A DNA stretch of 64,000 nt from NCBI GenBank assembly GCA_002633025.1, contig NMRB01000074.1, positions 100,201 to 164,200 on the forward strand. The letters are read 5' to 3'. A program made the translations under genes and the position numbers. The number at the start of each line of letters is the position of its first letter. Position 1 is the first letter of the stretch. Below are positions 1-12,600 of this stretch, one piece after another. Under the pieces are notes generated by a model. The model saw only the letters and a list, made by a program, of their open reading frames with translations. It was not told where the DNA came from and searched no databases. Source of the stretch: Notospermus geniculatus. Its lineage: Eukaryota; Nemertea; Pilidiophora; Heteronemertea; Lineidae.

Positions 1-103
1 GGGGGGTTCTGCTTATTCTCATTGCGGTCAAGCCTGTGTGTCACACTGTCACATTGTACCAAATCCAAGAAGTGTACCAACTTCTGTTGATATTTCACTC
101 TAG

Positions 104-671
104 TTTGTCCGACCGGTTGGATAGAAGAAGGTAGAAATTGCTACGTCACGTCAGGTTATCCAATGACAAGAATGGAAGCAGAAATCTTCTGCCGGGAAAA
201 GGACACGTATCATGGTCACGTGATAAGCGTTGATGATGATGCTGAGCATGCGTGGCTGGAGAGGGAGCTCAGGGTGAGGAAGATAGCGGAGGTGTGGATA
301 CAAGGTCTGACTGATTCAAAACTACCATACGCTCGATACAAGCCAGGTAATGTCATCAAGGGAGGATGTATTGCGTCATCTGAACCTTAGAAAAGTCATC
401 GGTCATGTGAAGTTGTGAATCAGTAAGCCGCCCTTGAGAACAATATGAAAGCGTGAAGCAAGTCACATTCTTGGAGCGGTCCCGATCGTCCTGCTATGCC
501 TTCCACTTTGGAGTTAGTGCTAAATCTCACTTCGCTTGATCTTGCTTTCAGAGGAAGGGACTCCCGACCAATGCCTGTCATTCAGCCGAGACATCAACAT
601 CTCCTCTCGGTACATCTGGAAAGGACAGCCGTGCAACCAGTCACTGCTTGTTGTCTGTGAGACCATCCCGA
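104..671 (+). other. C-type lectin-like domain 1 of the GPCR (exons 1-2 visible)
   Basis: Exon 104-346 opens with CPTGW then a second Cys (NCY), the usual CTLD start, and continues through AEIFCREK and a WIQGL strand. Exon 552-671 supplies the C-terminal half, with W..QPC and VCE as the last two cysteine positions. It lacks an EPN or QPD sugar-selectivity triplet and the WND signature, so calcium-dependent sugar binding is doubtful. Split by one intron (347-551), phase 1. Confidence 0.8.
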
Positions 672-3600
672 GTAAGTTGAGTCGCGATTTCTTCATCACT
701 CGGAGTAGCCATCCCCCTATAGCATACCGGTATAGCGGGTTGGGGTATATCCTCGTAAGGTTTGGTGTGTTTCGTCGCAGTGCTTTGTTTTGGGGGAGGG
801 GGTGTCAGGTTTGTTGGCCTCACACCCAACCTTTGGGAAGATCATGGACCTGGGGGAAAAGATGCCTTTGATCTTGTTCTCTCTTCCTGCTCTTCGAGGC
901 CACACCACCGTCGAATTGAATGGTCGAACCGGCTGGGGGAGTCTACTCAGGTACTTTACAATTCCATGATCATAAACCAGCTGGGGTTTGGTTCAGGACA
1001 GGATCTTTGGAAATACCAACTGAATGTAATTGATCTTTCTGATACAGGTAAAGAGGTTTTCACAATCGGAGAGCTGGAGGAGACAACCGCAGATAAAACG
1101 GCCCCGAAGTTGATACTCCTGCCCAGCACACTTCCGACCAATGGTAACTTACGGAGGATTGTCTTCAAGAGGGAATTACAGGCGAACTTCACCTTCTCTG
1201 TTTGGGGGAACCAGGACGGTTCAACTTGGCACCGACGATGGAGCATACCAGTCACTGGAAGAGAACGTGAATCTATGGTCATTGACTTTACCGTGTTCGA
1301 AGGCGAAATGTTCGGCATTGAGAGCAGTGATGGTTTTCCCATCTCGGGCAAAGAAACAGGAGTAGACTGTAAAGGGGCCTCAACTGCGGGTGACGAAAGC
1401 TGTGCCTGCCTCGACGCCATTTTGATAAATGATACATCCGAGATCTTTAGGGAGGCAGACGATATCATCAATAAGACCGTATTAGCATCCGTTGGGGAGA
1501 GGCGATGGAGTATCGGTTTGCAGTTTGTGGTGGAGATTGAACCAGATATACCAGGTAAGTTTCGGCGGTCGGAATCGTCGCCCATACTTCTTTCAATCCA
1601 AGGCACGTTGCCAACAGATTCTGCAATTTTGATGGCTGGGCATCATCGGGAAAGTAGTGGACCGCCGTTGTTCACCATGCAATCCCTACAATATCTGCAC
1701 TGATGTGCCACCACTTTCTCAAATTCGCCATCTTCACAAGGCAGCCTTCCGTGCTACGATGAACCTTTGTAATATAAAACCCAACCAATTAGAATAGGTC
1801 TTACATGTCCCACAGTAACCAGACTGTGGTCTTCGTTGTTTGTCTCTTCAGATTACGAACTGACCAGGAAAACAATCGGTTATTCCACCGACAAGCTGTT
1901 CGTCCACGTGTCTAAGAACACTGGCTTCAACGTGAAAGACAACATGCCACGGTTCAGGCCCGTCCCTGACGCCCGGAACGTGCCTGGCCTCATCATTTTC
2001 ACTGCGCACCTGGATGCTCTGTTTGTGTCAGTCAGAACGAAGCTGAACGTATCAAAAGTCCAAGTTTATGGAAACAGAGGTAGGGGATCTTTTTACACCT
2101 CCACCGGATAGTTGCTGTTTCAAGTTTTCTGAAGTATTGTACACTCAATTAAAACTTCATCTTCAACGAAACTGAGAGTTCTTCTACTTCTTTAGCACAA
2201 ACAGAGGTATACCAGCAGCCCAAGAAGACCCTTAACCTGCCCGATTATTCGTATGGCATCGGCTCGGGTATTGGCGGCCAGCCGGCTGGAGAAGAAGCAA
2301 AGCATATCACAGATGGGGATGCGTCAACCTGCTATCGGGGGTATGGAAGTGGTGTGCCGCAGATAGATTTAGGAACAATTTATTCCATAAAAGAAGGTTG
2401 GTGGTACTATCTGGATCCATTTCTCTCATTCGCTCGACCAAGCCTCAATTTTTCATGCATCTCGTTCCTCCTTGGCAACCAAACCCCGTGGCACACTTCG
2501 GCTGCTCAAGCTGCCGACGACACCACTGTCACCATGTTGTTGTTTGACCGTCTCGTTCCTTCCATTTTCTAGAAGGGAGGAGTCTTTGGGGTAGAATTTT
2601 CAATAGACAGTCAGCACAACTACGGGAAATGCCAACCACTATGCCTCACATTTCTGCAACACAAACAACCAAAGTGTGCACTGGCAAGAACCAAACATCC
2701 CAAAACGTAATCCTCACGGTGTGATTCGAACTTTCATCTTTAGCTCGTGCTGTTGTGCGCGGCCTGCCAACCACCCTGCAGACTGGCCTGGTGCGGCTCT
2801 TCGTCACCATCGGACGGCAATACAAGTTCTCCACTACATCCTGTAATGGTGGAGATATACGTCGCACGGCCAACTCCTCTGAGGCGAGCGTAGTCTACAA
2901 ATGTAGAGGTTTCGTCATTGGAAACACGTTGTCCTTCCACCCAGACCTTCCGCCTGACGTGGCCTTGGAGATATGTGATTTTCAAATGATAGGGACAGGT
3001 AAGAAGGGAGAGAAATGCCATTCAAGAGGCCTCTTAACAGCTGGCAATAGATATGTATTTTGGGGGGGGGGTCCACGCACGGAAGTAGAGATGACTTTTG
3101 CGCATTATGCAACGTTGTCGGTTTGCCCTGAAGAAAACGTTCTTGGTTCCAGTATGGCATCAGAAGCCAGTCGGGCTTGCCTCTGGTTTACTCAGGAACG
3201 CGAATATTACGGCCAACTCTGAACAGGACAACCATGAGGCATGGAAAGGGCGGCTGCACTTTCCTGGAGGTTGGTGTGGGGACACCAAACAGAGCAACCA
3301 TTACTTAGAGGTAAAGCATACTCGAAAAACAATTTGCTTTTATCAGCTTCACAGTTTTCCTGTCAGTGATTTCCTGTCATTTGAGAGACAATACTTCGAG
3401 CAGGTAACGGCGGCCGGTGCCGTAAATTGTGTATGCTTTGGATCGTAGCATCTCCATCTTGTATGACTTGACCAAAGTTACAGAAGCTGGCTGTAATGTG
3501 GAGTCCGCTGCGTGTTCTCTGCGCTGCTCCAAGCAAGTCAAACAAAACTGGCTGCACTTGCAGGTGAACTTCAACTCACCGATGAGGATAGGCACGTTTT

Positions 3601-6600
3601 CGGTTCAAGGCGTTAGAAGCGAGGGCGTTATCGGGTATGGAATCGCCTTCGGGCTGAGATACGAGGTTAGAGAGGACGTTTGGGAATGGTACGAAGAGAT
3701 TCCAAGGCAGAGAAAGGTAATCAATCTTTTCATGTCCTTCACTTCTCTCCTGGGCGAGCCGCCATCCCTCTGCCATACTCAACATGCAGACGCTCTTCGT
3801 CAGTTTCCCCAGAAGCTTCTCCACCATCCATCCTTCCTTGTTGTTCGACTGGAGTTGGTAGAGTGCAGGGTGAGTTTAGCCAAAGTGTAATCACTACCCA
3901 GGTAACGTGAAAGTGTCCATCTCCAACTCATACTGTACTGTTTCTCACTCAGTCGAGTGTTTCAACGGTCCAACGTGGGTCGTGTTTGAACTTGCTACCA
4001 TCTTCTGACAACTCCAGGTATTTTCCCGAGACGACGTCGTTGGTGTGGATGAAGAAAAGTTTTTTCCTTTGAAGAAACCTATCACTGCCTCAAGATTCCG
4101 AGTCTATATCCTTGAATATGTTAGTGCTCCGTGTCTGAGGCTTGAGCTGTACCAGCTGGACCCTGAGTATGGTAGGTAACTTTCGTAAGTAGACAACCCG
4201 TCGTCAAACCTTGGGATCAGTTTCCCCACCTTCTCTTCCACAGGCAAAAATGTTGGATGAAAATTGGATATCCAGGCATTTTCTACATCCATTTTTCATC
4301 AACCGGATGAAAATTGGATATAGAAAATGCCTGGATATCCAATTTTCATCAGAAATGTATTTCCATATTATATCAGATCTATATCCATTTTTCATCCAAC
4401 AGGTTACATAATATTTTCATCCCATATTTATGAAATTTGCATATTGGTATGGATGATAGTGGTATAATGTTGCAAGTTGAGTCCGTTCTTGCATTTTCAT
4501 GGCTTTACTTTTGCTCTGCTGCATAATGGTTTTTTAGGAAACTAATCTGATATAAATTTTATGATGAAAATCTTATAGATAGCATTTTCTATATCATTTT
4601 TCACTTGGTTTGTATATCCATTTTTTATCAGATTCATATCCAATTTTCATCCAACATTTTGCCTGTGAATCCATGGCCATATGAACAGCAACATTAGTTC
4701 TTGTGCCATCTCTAGCAGAAACTTGGGAGGTGCTGGTTAACTTGAAGCAAGTTCCCTTACAGCCATTATCTTTAAGACTTTCAGGAAAGGATGCTGGTGA
4801 ATTCGACGGATCCTACAGTACTTTTGTCACCGAACTTCCCCTACTACTATGGCCATGACCTGACATACACTTGGGACATAGCTGCGCCAAAGGGCTCGTT
4901 CATACGGCTTATCTTCGATCATCAGAAGCTGGCTGAGAACACAATACCGAAGGTACATAAAGGGCCACAGAAGAATCTTTCATGCGTAAGACAAAGGTCG
5001 ACCCATCTAAGAGACCAAAGTAAAGTGAACCATTCCATGGGCTTTCCACAGACTGGGCCCTTCTGATCAGAGAATCTATCGTCGAATTGACATTTCCGTA
5101 TCCGTACATCATCACCTTCTCTCTCTTTTCAGGCATTGCAGTCGAGCTGGCTGACACCAGCTTGTGAAGACAGGTTGACCCTAGAAGAGGTGTCTGGAGA
5201 AGACGTCCTGACATTATACCAGGGGCGAGCACTCCCTATGTGGGTTTCATCAACGTCACAAGTAAAGGTTCGATTACAGTCGTGTAATCAGTATAACTAC
5301 CAGCTACTTGCTGGTGTGAGGGCCAATATAAGTGCCCTAGGTATGTATCGCATCATGTCAAGTCCTTCAGAGGTTGTTTGCTTTGGCGGTGATCAGAATA
5401 CGTCACTGAAGATATTTTCACAACAAAGCTTTTGGGTCTCAGACACCAGAATCCCAATGTCCTCAAATCGATAATGATCTGCTAGACTAAGCAAGATAAG
5501 AGGAAAGCTCACAAGCAAGACAAGGGGATGGGGTTCTGCTGAATACCATGATATTGCGAAAAGCTCAAAGAACATCCCCATTCCCTGTACAGTGGTTGAC
5601 CTTCCTGGCTGCAATTGGCCAGTTAAGTCCAATAAAGATGAATGACGATGGCAACATGGAAAACAGTAAAAACCAGTGAGTGCACAGTCACCTTGCTAAC
5701 CAACCTCAACCTTTTCAGCATGCCCGGGATTCTACCGAACTTCCTGCTCAGCCCCTGTCATCATGGACTACGATGACAAGTGCGGCCACCTTGCCTCTCC
5801 ACTCTTCCCACTGCCTTACAAACCATCTGAGCCTATGAACTGCCAGTGGATCATCAGGACGACCTTCCGCTATGTCAATCTGACCTTCGAACACTTCAAC
5901 ATTCCGGGACGTGATCCCGAATGCAAGCAGGGAAGGCTAGAAGTGTACGGAGAGGAACAAGTGAGCCCGGAGACGCTTCTGGATTACTACTGCAATGAGA
6001 AACCGCCGCCTTCGGCTCTGGCCTCCGACTGGAATATCATGGTGATCGTTCTGAAGGTGCAGGAGCTGCTGGAAGATGAAGGATTCTCTGCGAGTTTCAG
6101 ATCCGTTGGGTTTGACTCTGCATATCAGAGGAATGACGCAAAAATGGGTAAGTCTGTCCTGAAATTGGATAAAACAGAAATACCTAGTCACTTTTTTGTT
6201 AATACGAAAGGACGATGTAGAACCTTCTTATGGGTGGCGTCCACTAGAGCGCCGACAAGATTAGGAAGGGTTGCGGAAGCAAATTATGCCATTTCGGCAT
6301 CCTTTCCGCGTCAGTCGCGAAAAAAAGTGTGCGAATCATCGTTTCCTGGGACATTACTACGAATCTCTGCAGACATACCTGGGAGTGTCCCAGGAAGCAA
6401 TCGTGAAGGGCGCGAAATGCTGCTGATCGTAGCAGGACAGCGCGGACACATCTAGGATCACACCAGGAGTAGTAAAATCATGGACTAGGACAATCGGGTA
6501 GATATGCGGACAATATGAGGAAATAATTCAAGGTTATAAATTCTGCGCCGAATTTGGATTTTTCTCATATGTCTGCTAGCCGTCATGGAGTTAGGAAAAA

Positions 6601-9600
6601 CGGCCACACTGAAAAACGTTACACCGGCCATAAACTCCTCCACGCCGCAACCTGTTGACCTTTCCGTGTCTTGTCCGCAAATGTCTTGACGGCTTCGCGC
6701 ACTCGCTTATTTTGATCTGCATCGGCTCCGCGCTTTCCTGAAACAGTCCGCGTGGCTTCTGCTTGCCTTCGCGAAGCTGCCCGCACCGCGGAAGCTTTCA
6801 GGAGCGTTTGCAGAAGTGTTACAGAAAGTCGGGATGTCCTGAAGATGTCCGCACGACAATGCAGACAAGTTGCCGAAGGTGTCGGGAGGTTCATTTCCGC
6901 GTCGAAATTTTGGTCTCGATCAAAATTTGGATGCGGAAATTTCGCCCTCTCCCGAACGTGCGGAAATGCCGGGAACTGCTTAGGAATGATAAAGACAGTG
7001 AACGGAATCTTTCAAGAATATGCGGCGAGGTTGCGGAATTGCTAAATTTGCGTTCCGCGTCTTGTCCGCGCCCTAGTGGACGCTAGGTTTAAGGGAGCCT
7101 CTTTGGCGAAGTTGATCCGGTATCCCTGACATGCAGTGAAGAACGTCCCATTTCCGTAGGCCTGAGACTGGGTGAGTCTCCCGTGGTTGTCTCATGTTAC
7201 GAATGACTATGGCATTAGCCGGCAGTTATGGGCAGTGCTCAGCTCGTAGCCATAAGAACCAGTCTTGACGGCTGCAGCTTGCCAGTCTAATCTCCGTCAA
7301 AGGAAATCCAAAACTTGGTGAAACTCCTCAAGTGGCTCAATTTGATACCCAGTGATGCTGATTCAGCTAGCACTGACACGGACGACCTTTTTACCCTGTG
7401 TTTACACTTCTTCTCCAGTCAAGTATTGTGGTGAAGTGGGCTGGGACTACTTCAGCGGTCATTGCTACAAGTTCGTGCGCGGAATCCCACTGAAGTGGCA
7501 AGAAGCAGAACAGGAATGCTCAGGAAAGTTCGGTGAAGAGACCCACTTGGCCAGTATCAGGACGAAACAAGAATTATCCTTCCTTCACAACATGCTGGCT
7601 AAGGTGTGGATCGAGAACAACACACAGCCTTTTGTCTACATTGGTAAGTAGGGTTGGCCTAAGTAACTGACCCATTTTGGCTGAGGTGTGGATGAGAACT
7701 ACTACATGAATCCTCGTTACTCGAACAAAAAAATGTCTCTTTTCTTGTAGGGTTCAACGACCAAGAAAAGGAGGGTGTTTTTGAATGGACGGATGGTGGA
7801 GCAACAAGCTTCATAGCATGGTAAATACACGGCCTGAGCGCTCAGAGTCTTTGTCTTTGACAATCCTGGAATAGGCAGCTCGGCCCAAACAAGAAGCTTT
7901 GGATCTTAATGATCTGTTGCTTTTGGGATATCCCAGTGCTAACCCCCTAGTTTAGATCGTGTTTTTGGCCAGAATGATGTAGGATAATGGCTAGCTAGTC
8001 ACGTTCCAGCGACAAGGGCGCCTTTCGAAAAAGAAAAGAAAACTAGCTGTACCTTCTCTTAAAGGGATAGTCACCAACCTGATGGAGGCAAGTTGGAGAA
8101 CTGTGGTATCCTCAACCTCACAAGGCTCTGGTCTGAAGAGAACTGGAATGATATACCTTGTGGAAGAGTCCTGACAGATCAGTTCTTATGCAAGAAACCT
8201 GCACTTGTGTCGATGCTGCCAGGTGAGTACTGTCAGAAACAATGACAAGCCTTGTGGCGACAAGGTTCACAAGGTGACTTCAGGGGTGGCATTCAATGTG
8301 ATTGTGGAAAACAGGCCGGTTGAAGGATAATTCGTCCTCCTCCTCGATGATTCGTCCTCCTCCTCGATGGTTGGTCCTCCTCCTCGATGGTTCGTCCTCC
8401 TCCTCGATGATTCGTCCTCCTCCTCGATGGTTCGTCCTCCTCCTCGATGGTTCGTCCTCCTCCTCGATGGTTCGTCCTCCTCCTCGATGGTTCGTCCTCC
8501 TCCTCGATGATTCGTCCTCCTCCTCGATGGTTCGTCCTCCTCCTCGATGGTTCGTCCTCCTGCTCGATGGTTTGTCCTCCTCCTCGATGGTTTGTCCTCC
8601 TCCTTGATGATTCATCCTCCTCGATGGTTCGTCCTCCTCCTCGATGGTTCGTCCTCCTCCTCGATGGTTCGTCCTCCTCCTCGATGGTTCGTCCTCCTCC
8701 TCGATGGTTCGTCCTCCTGCTCGATGGTTCGTCCTCCTCGACGGTTCATCCCCTTCCTCGATGGTGCATCCTCCACCATTGGAACCATTGTCGGGGCAAG
8801 ATGTGAAATTTATTGACATCCAGTAGGCCCTACATTGCAATGTCTCTGATTTTGTCTTTTCGGATCTCTTTCAGTATCAAGCATAGAATCCTTCTTCAAC
8901 CAGAGCGAAAACACACGATGTGGTCCAAAGCTTCATCAATGTCAAAACAACGAATGCATACTTTCTCATCAAGTGTGTGACGGTAACAACAATTGTCGTG
9001 ATGGAAGTGATGAGATGGGGTGTGGTGACTCGTGCCGTGAGGGGAGTTTCGTCTGTGCCAATGGTGAATGCATCTCTTCATTGCTGTACTGTGACTACAG
9101 GGCTGACTGCCAGGACGGGTCAGATGAGACAAAGTGCAGTAAGTGCAGATAACCGTGTTCTACATGTAGTTCTAGCCTTACAGGCAATGTCGTTCGAAAA
9201 GCATCCCGAACTCGTGATCAGTAGACTGACACCTTCGGTTGAGATCAGTACTGGAACCTTAAAATTAATTCACCATTCCGGCATCTCGCACATGCATTGT
9301 AACAGACAACATACAACCTCACCTGGTATGAATGTCCAGTTTTGCCTGGTAGTATTGATACGGGTGGTCCGTTACCCTCCCTTTCTAACTAATCGTCGTA
9401 CCGATACTCAATTGTCCTAATCACACACTCCAGTCTATCCTGATTGCCAAAACTCTGAATTCCGGTGCGGAAACAGCGAATGCATACCCATGGACAAATA
9501 CAACGACCAGGTGACAGACTGCCCAGGTGGCGATGATGAGGATGGTTTAGATTGTAAAGGATTCATGTGTTTCGACGCCACGTGTTTGCCTTCGTCTCTC

Positions 9601-12600
9601 AGATGTGACGGGTTTAAAGACTGCACTGGTGATGCAGGGGAAGACGAACTCAATTGTGGGAACCATGACTGTAAGTCTAAACTGTAACACATCTCAACTG
9701 CCTTCTCTTTGGCTCCTTGCTTTGAAAGCTGATATCCGACTCCAGAACGCTAGAATATTCATCCATGCTGATGTTGCTGTTGCTCAAACGTAAATGCTTG
9801 ACATACCATCATTCATTCTCAGTGGCCAATTCTACATTGATCACCGACGTCACCACGAACGACAATCTTACATTAGAGCTGCAGCACTGTACCAACGGAC
9901 AGACTCTTGACGCTCCCGCTAGATGTCTTTACGACCACCAGGAAACTGGCTACCCTGCTGGATGCAGGGACCTCTCACACCTCAGAGGATGCGGTACGTG
10001 GCCTTCCAGTTTTCACCTTAAAGAGAACCGCTGAAGTGACTTTTTGTCCAAAGAAGTTAAATCGACTCGCTCTTTGGATTGATGTGACATACAGCAACCA
10101 GCCGTAGATCGTTCAATCTACTGCTGATCTTCATTGATATTGCGGGTCTGAAGCAAAAGTGGGTTCAGAAGGGTGACTCATTGGTCGAACACATACGTCT
10201 ATCTTAGTGGTCACATCCATTAAAATCAAAGCATTCCTCTTCAGAAACATTCCAGTGTCCTCCGTCATACTTCAAGTGTCATAGCTCATACTGCATCCCT
10301 GCCAGACTTCTGTGTGATGGCCGCCCAGACTGCCCCAACAAGGATGACGAAGTCTCTTGTAGTGAGTATTCCACTTAAGGTGTGCTGATCGGGCATTCGA
10401 TTTAGGTGGAGGTCGCAATGGATCTGTTACAGCCTCTAAGACAAAATGTAAGAGTGTTGATCTTTAAGCTTATGGACCACCAGCCTGTGACATCATCGGA
10501 GAATGCCGTATGTAGTGCCAATGATTTTCTACCGAACATTGTCCAGAGCCTTGTCAGACTTGTAATCTACTTTCAGGCGAGTACCAATGTCCCGGTATGT
10601 ACAGATGTTCGGGCGGGAGCAGGTGTATCTTGCAAGATGAAGTCTGCGATGGAACTCAGCACTGCCCACAGGGTGACGATGAGCACTATTGTTTTGGGGA
10701 AACCTGTCCTCATAACTGCCAATGCAATGGCTTGCACTACAGCTGCACATCTGGGGGACTGACTAGCATTCCAAGGAACATCTCCAAGCACGTCCGGATT
10801 CTGAATCTCATGGGTAATAGAATCTCTTTCGACAAGACTTCCTTCGCTGGGTATGATTACCTCGGCGAGTTGCACCTCTCCTCGAACGACCTGACTGACT
10901 TGCCACTTGCCATGTTTGAAATGACCAAGAACCTTTACCATCTGGACCTCTCAAACCAGCGCATAAAGCGAGTGGAGAAGCAGATGTTTATAGGTTTAGA
11001 CAACCTCCGCGTCCTGAATCTCTCCCTAAACCAGATCGACATTGTGGATGCTGATGCTTTCTCGAGTATGCCAAGTCTTCAGGAGCTCTATCTGCAGGGG
11101 AATCCGATGAACTCCTTCTCGAATGAGATCTTCCAGAGTCTCAATAAGCTGACCGACCTGAGGACCGACAAGTACAAGTTCTGCTGCTTGGCGAAGATGG
11201 TTGATGCGGATCGCTGCTTCCCTCAGCCAGATGAGTTCTCGTCTTGCGCAGACCTGATGCGGACGACAGTGTTAAGATTCTTCATGTGGATTCTCGGCGG
11301 CCTAGCCCTGGTGGGCAACAGTCTGGTTATCATTGTAAGAGGCTGCTTCAAGACACTTTTCAATTCATCAAACGCAACACTAGCATCAAGTCTTGCTGTC
11401 TCAGACTTTCTAATGGGAGTGTACATGTTCATCATAGCAACAGCTGATGTCATATTCCGTGACAACTACGTGGCAAACGCTGATTGGTGGAAAGAAAGTG
11501 ATGTGTGTCGTCTGGCTGGCTCCTTGGCGACGATCTCAATGGAAGTGTCTTTGTTTACACTCGTTATGATGACTGTGGACAGGTTCCTTGCGGTGGTCTT
11601 CCCTTTCAGTTCTCTGAGGATGAGCAAGAAATCAAGTCGTTTTGCTGTAGGGGTCAGTTGGGTCGTCGGGATCCTCATTGCGGTCATCCCACTCCTCCCT
11701 TTCAAATACTTCGCTGGTTCCTACTATGCTCGGTCTGGGGTCTGCCTCCCTCTCCACCTGACCAGAGCGTCATGGCCAGGCTGGGAGTATTCAGTAGCAA
11801 TCTTCCTTGGCTTGAACCTGATTGGCGTGCTGATCATGGGGACCCTGTACCCGTGCATGTACCTGACCGTGCGGCGGACGTCACGGCAGGCTGGGAAGAA
11901 AACCGACAAGGAGTTTGCTATTGCCCGAAAGATGGCACTCATCGTGCTCACGGACTTTCTGTGCTGGATGCCAACAATTCTGTTAGGTATGCACTTTTTT
12001 AAGCAAGCATTTCAAAGATTGACCACAAAATGACTTCACTGCATCTAGAATAACCTCATCGACAGTACCGGGATTCGAACCCACGCCTCCACATAAGGCA
12101 ACACCGCCAGCATTGAGGGAAAGCGTGCATTGAGGGAAAGCCAGCATTGAGGGAAAGCCCTCAATGCTGGCGGTGTTGCCTTATGTGGAGGCGTGGGTTC
12201 GAATCCCGGTACTGTCGATTGGCATACTGACCAACATAGCAGACCTATGATGATTTCTAGAATAACCTCAGTTGAAGAAGATCACCAACTAGTACACATT
12301 TCATCAGCTGGGTGGATAGGCATCATGAAATATCGTCCACTCAAAGCCTAATAGGGACTCCTTCTTTGACAACTTTCAGGTATAATTGTCTTGGTTGGTG
12401 AAATCCCAGTGCCAAGTGATGTCTATGCCTGGATAGCGGTCTTGGTTTTGCCTATCAACAGTGCTCTCAATCCATTCCTCTACACGCTGTCGGTCTACGA
12501 GTCTATCAGGTAAGATTGATTCCGGACGACGCATTGGATGTTTCTCTACTACTATGACCACCAGATCATAGCTCTACACAGCCGATGACTTCATGGTCCT

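Noticed and set aside
956-1606. 216-residue minus-strand frame
   Set aside because: Antisense shadow of the 1048-1554 GPCR exon, which has matching phases and splice sites.
4785-4952. Start of the CUB A exon at 4785 (TTTCAG acceptor)
   Set aside because: It would begin in phase 0 whereas the preceding exon ends in phase 1. The TTTAAG acceptor at 4776 gives a continuous frame.
6619-7086. Pairs of ~100-residue frames, also seen at 16870-17337
   Set aside because: They lie inside a non-autonomous TIR element present in both places. No transposase motif, and introns of other genes on both sides.
8331-8765. CRISPR-like array
   Set aside because: Units are contiguous with no unique spacers, and the genome is eukaryotic.
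8280-8840. 186-residue minus-strand open frame rich in EEDEPSRRR
   Set aside because: Generated by the 20-bp minisatellite, which keeps frames open. It lies in an intron of the + strand GPCR gene.
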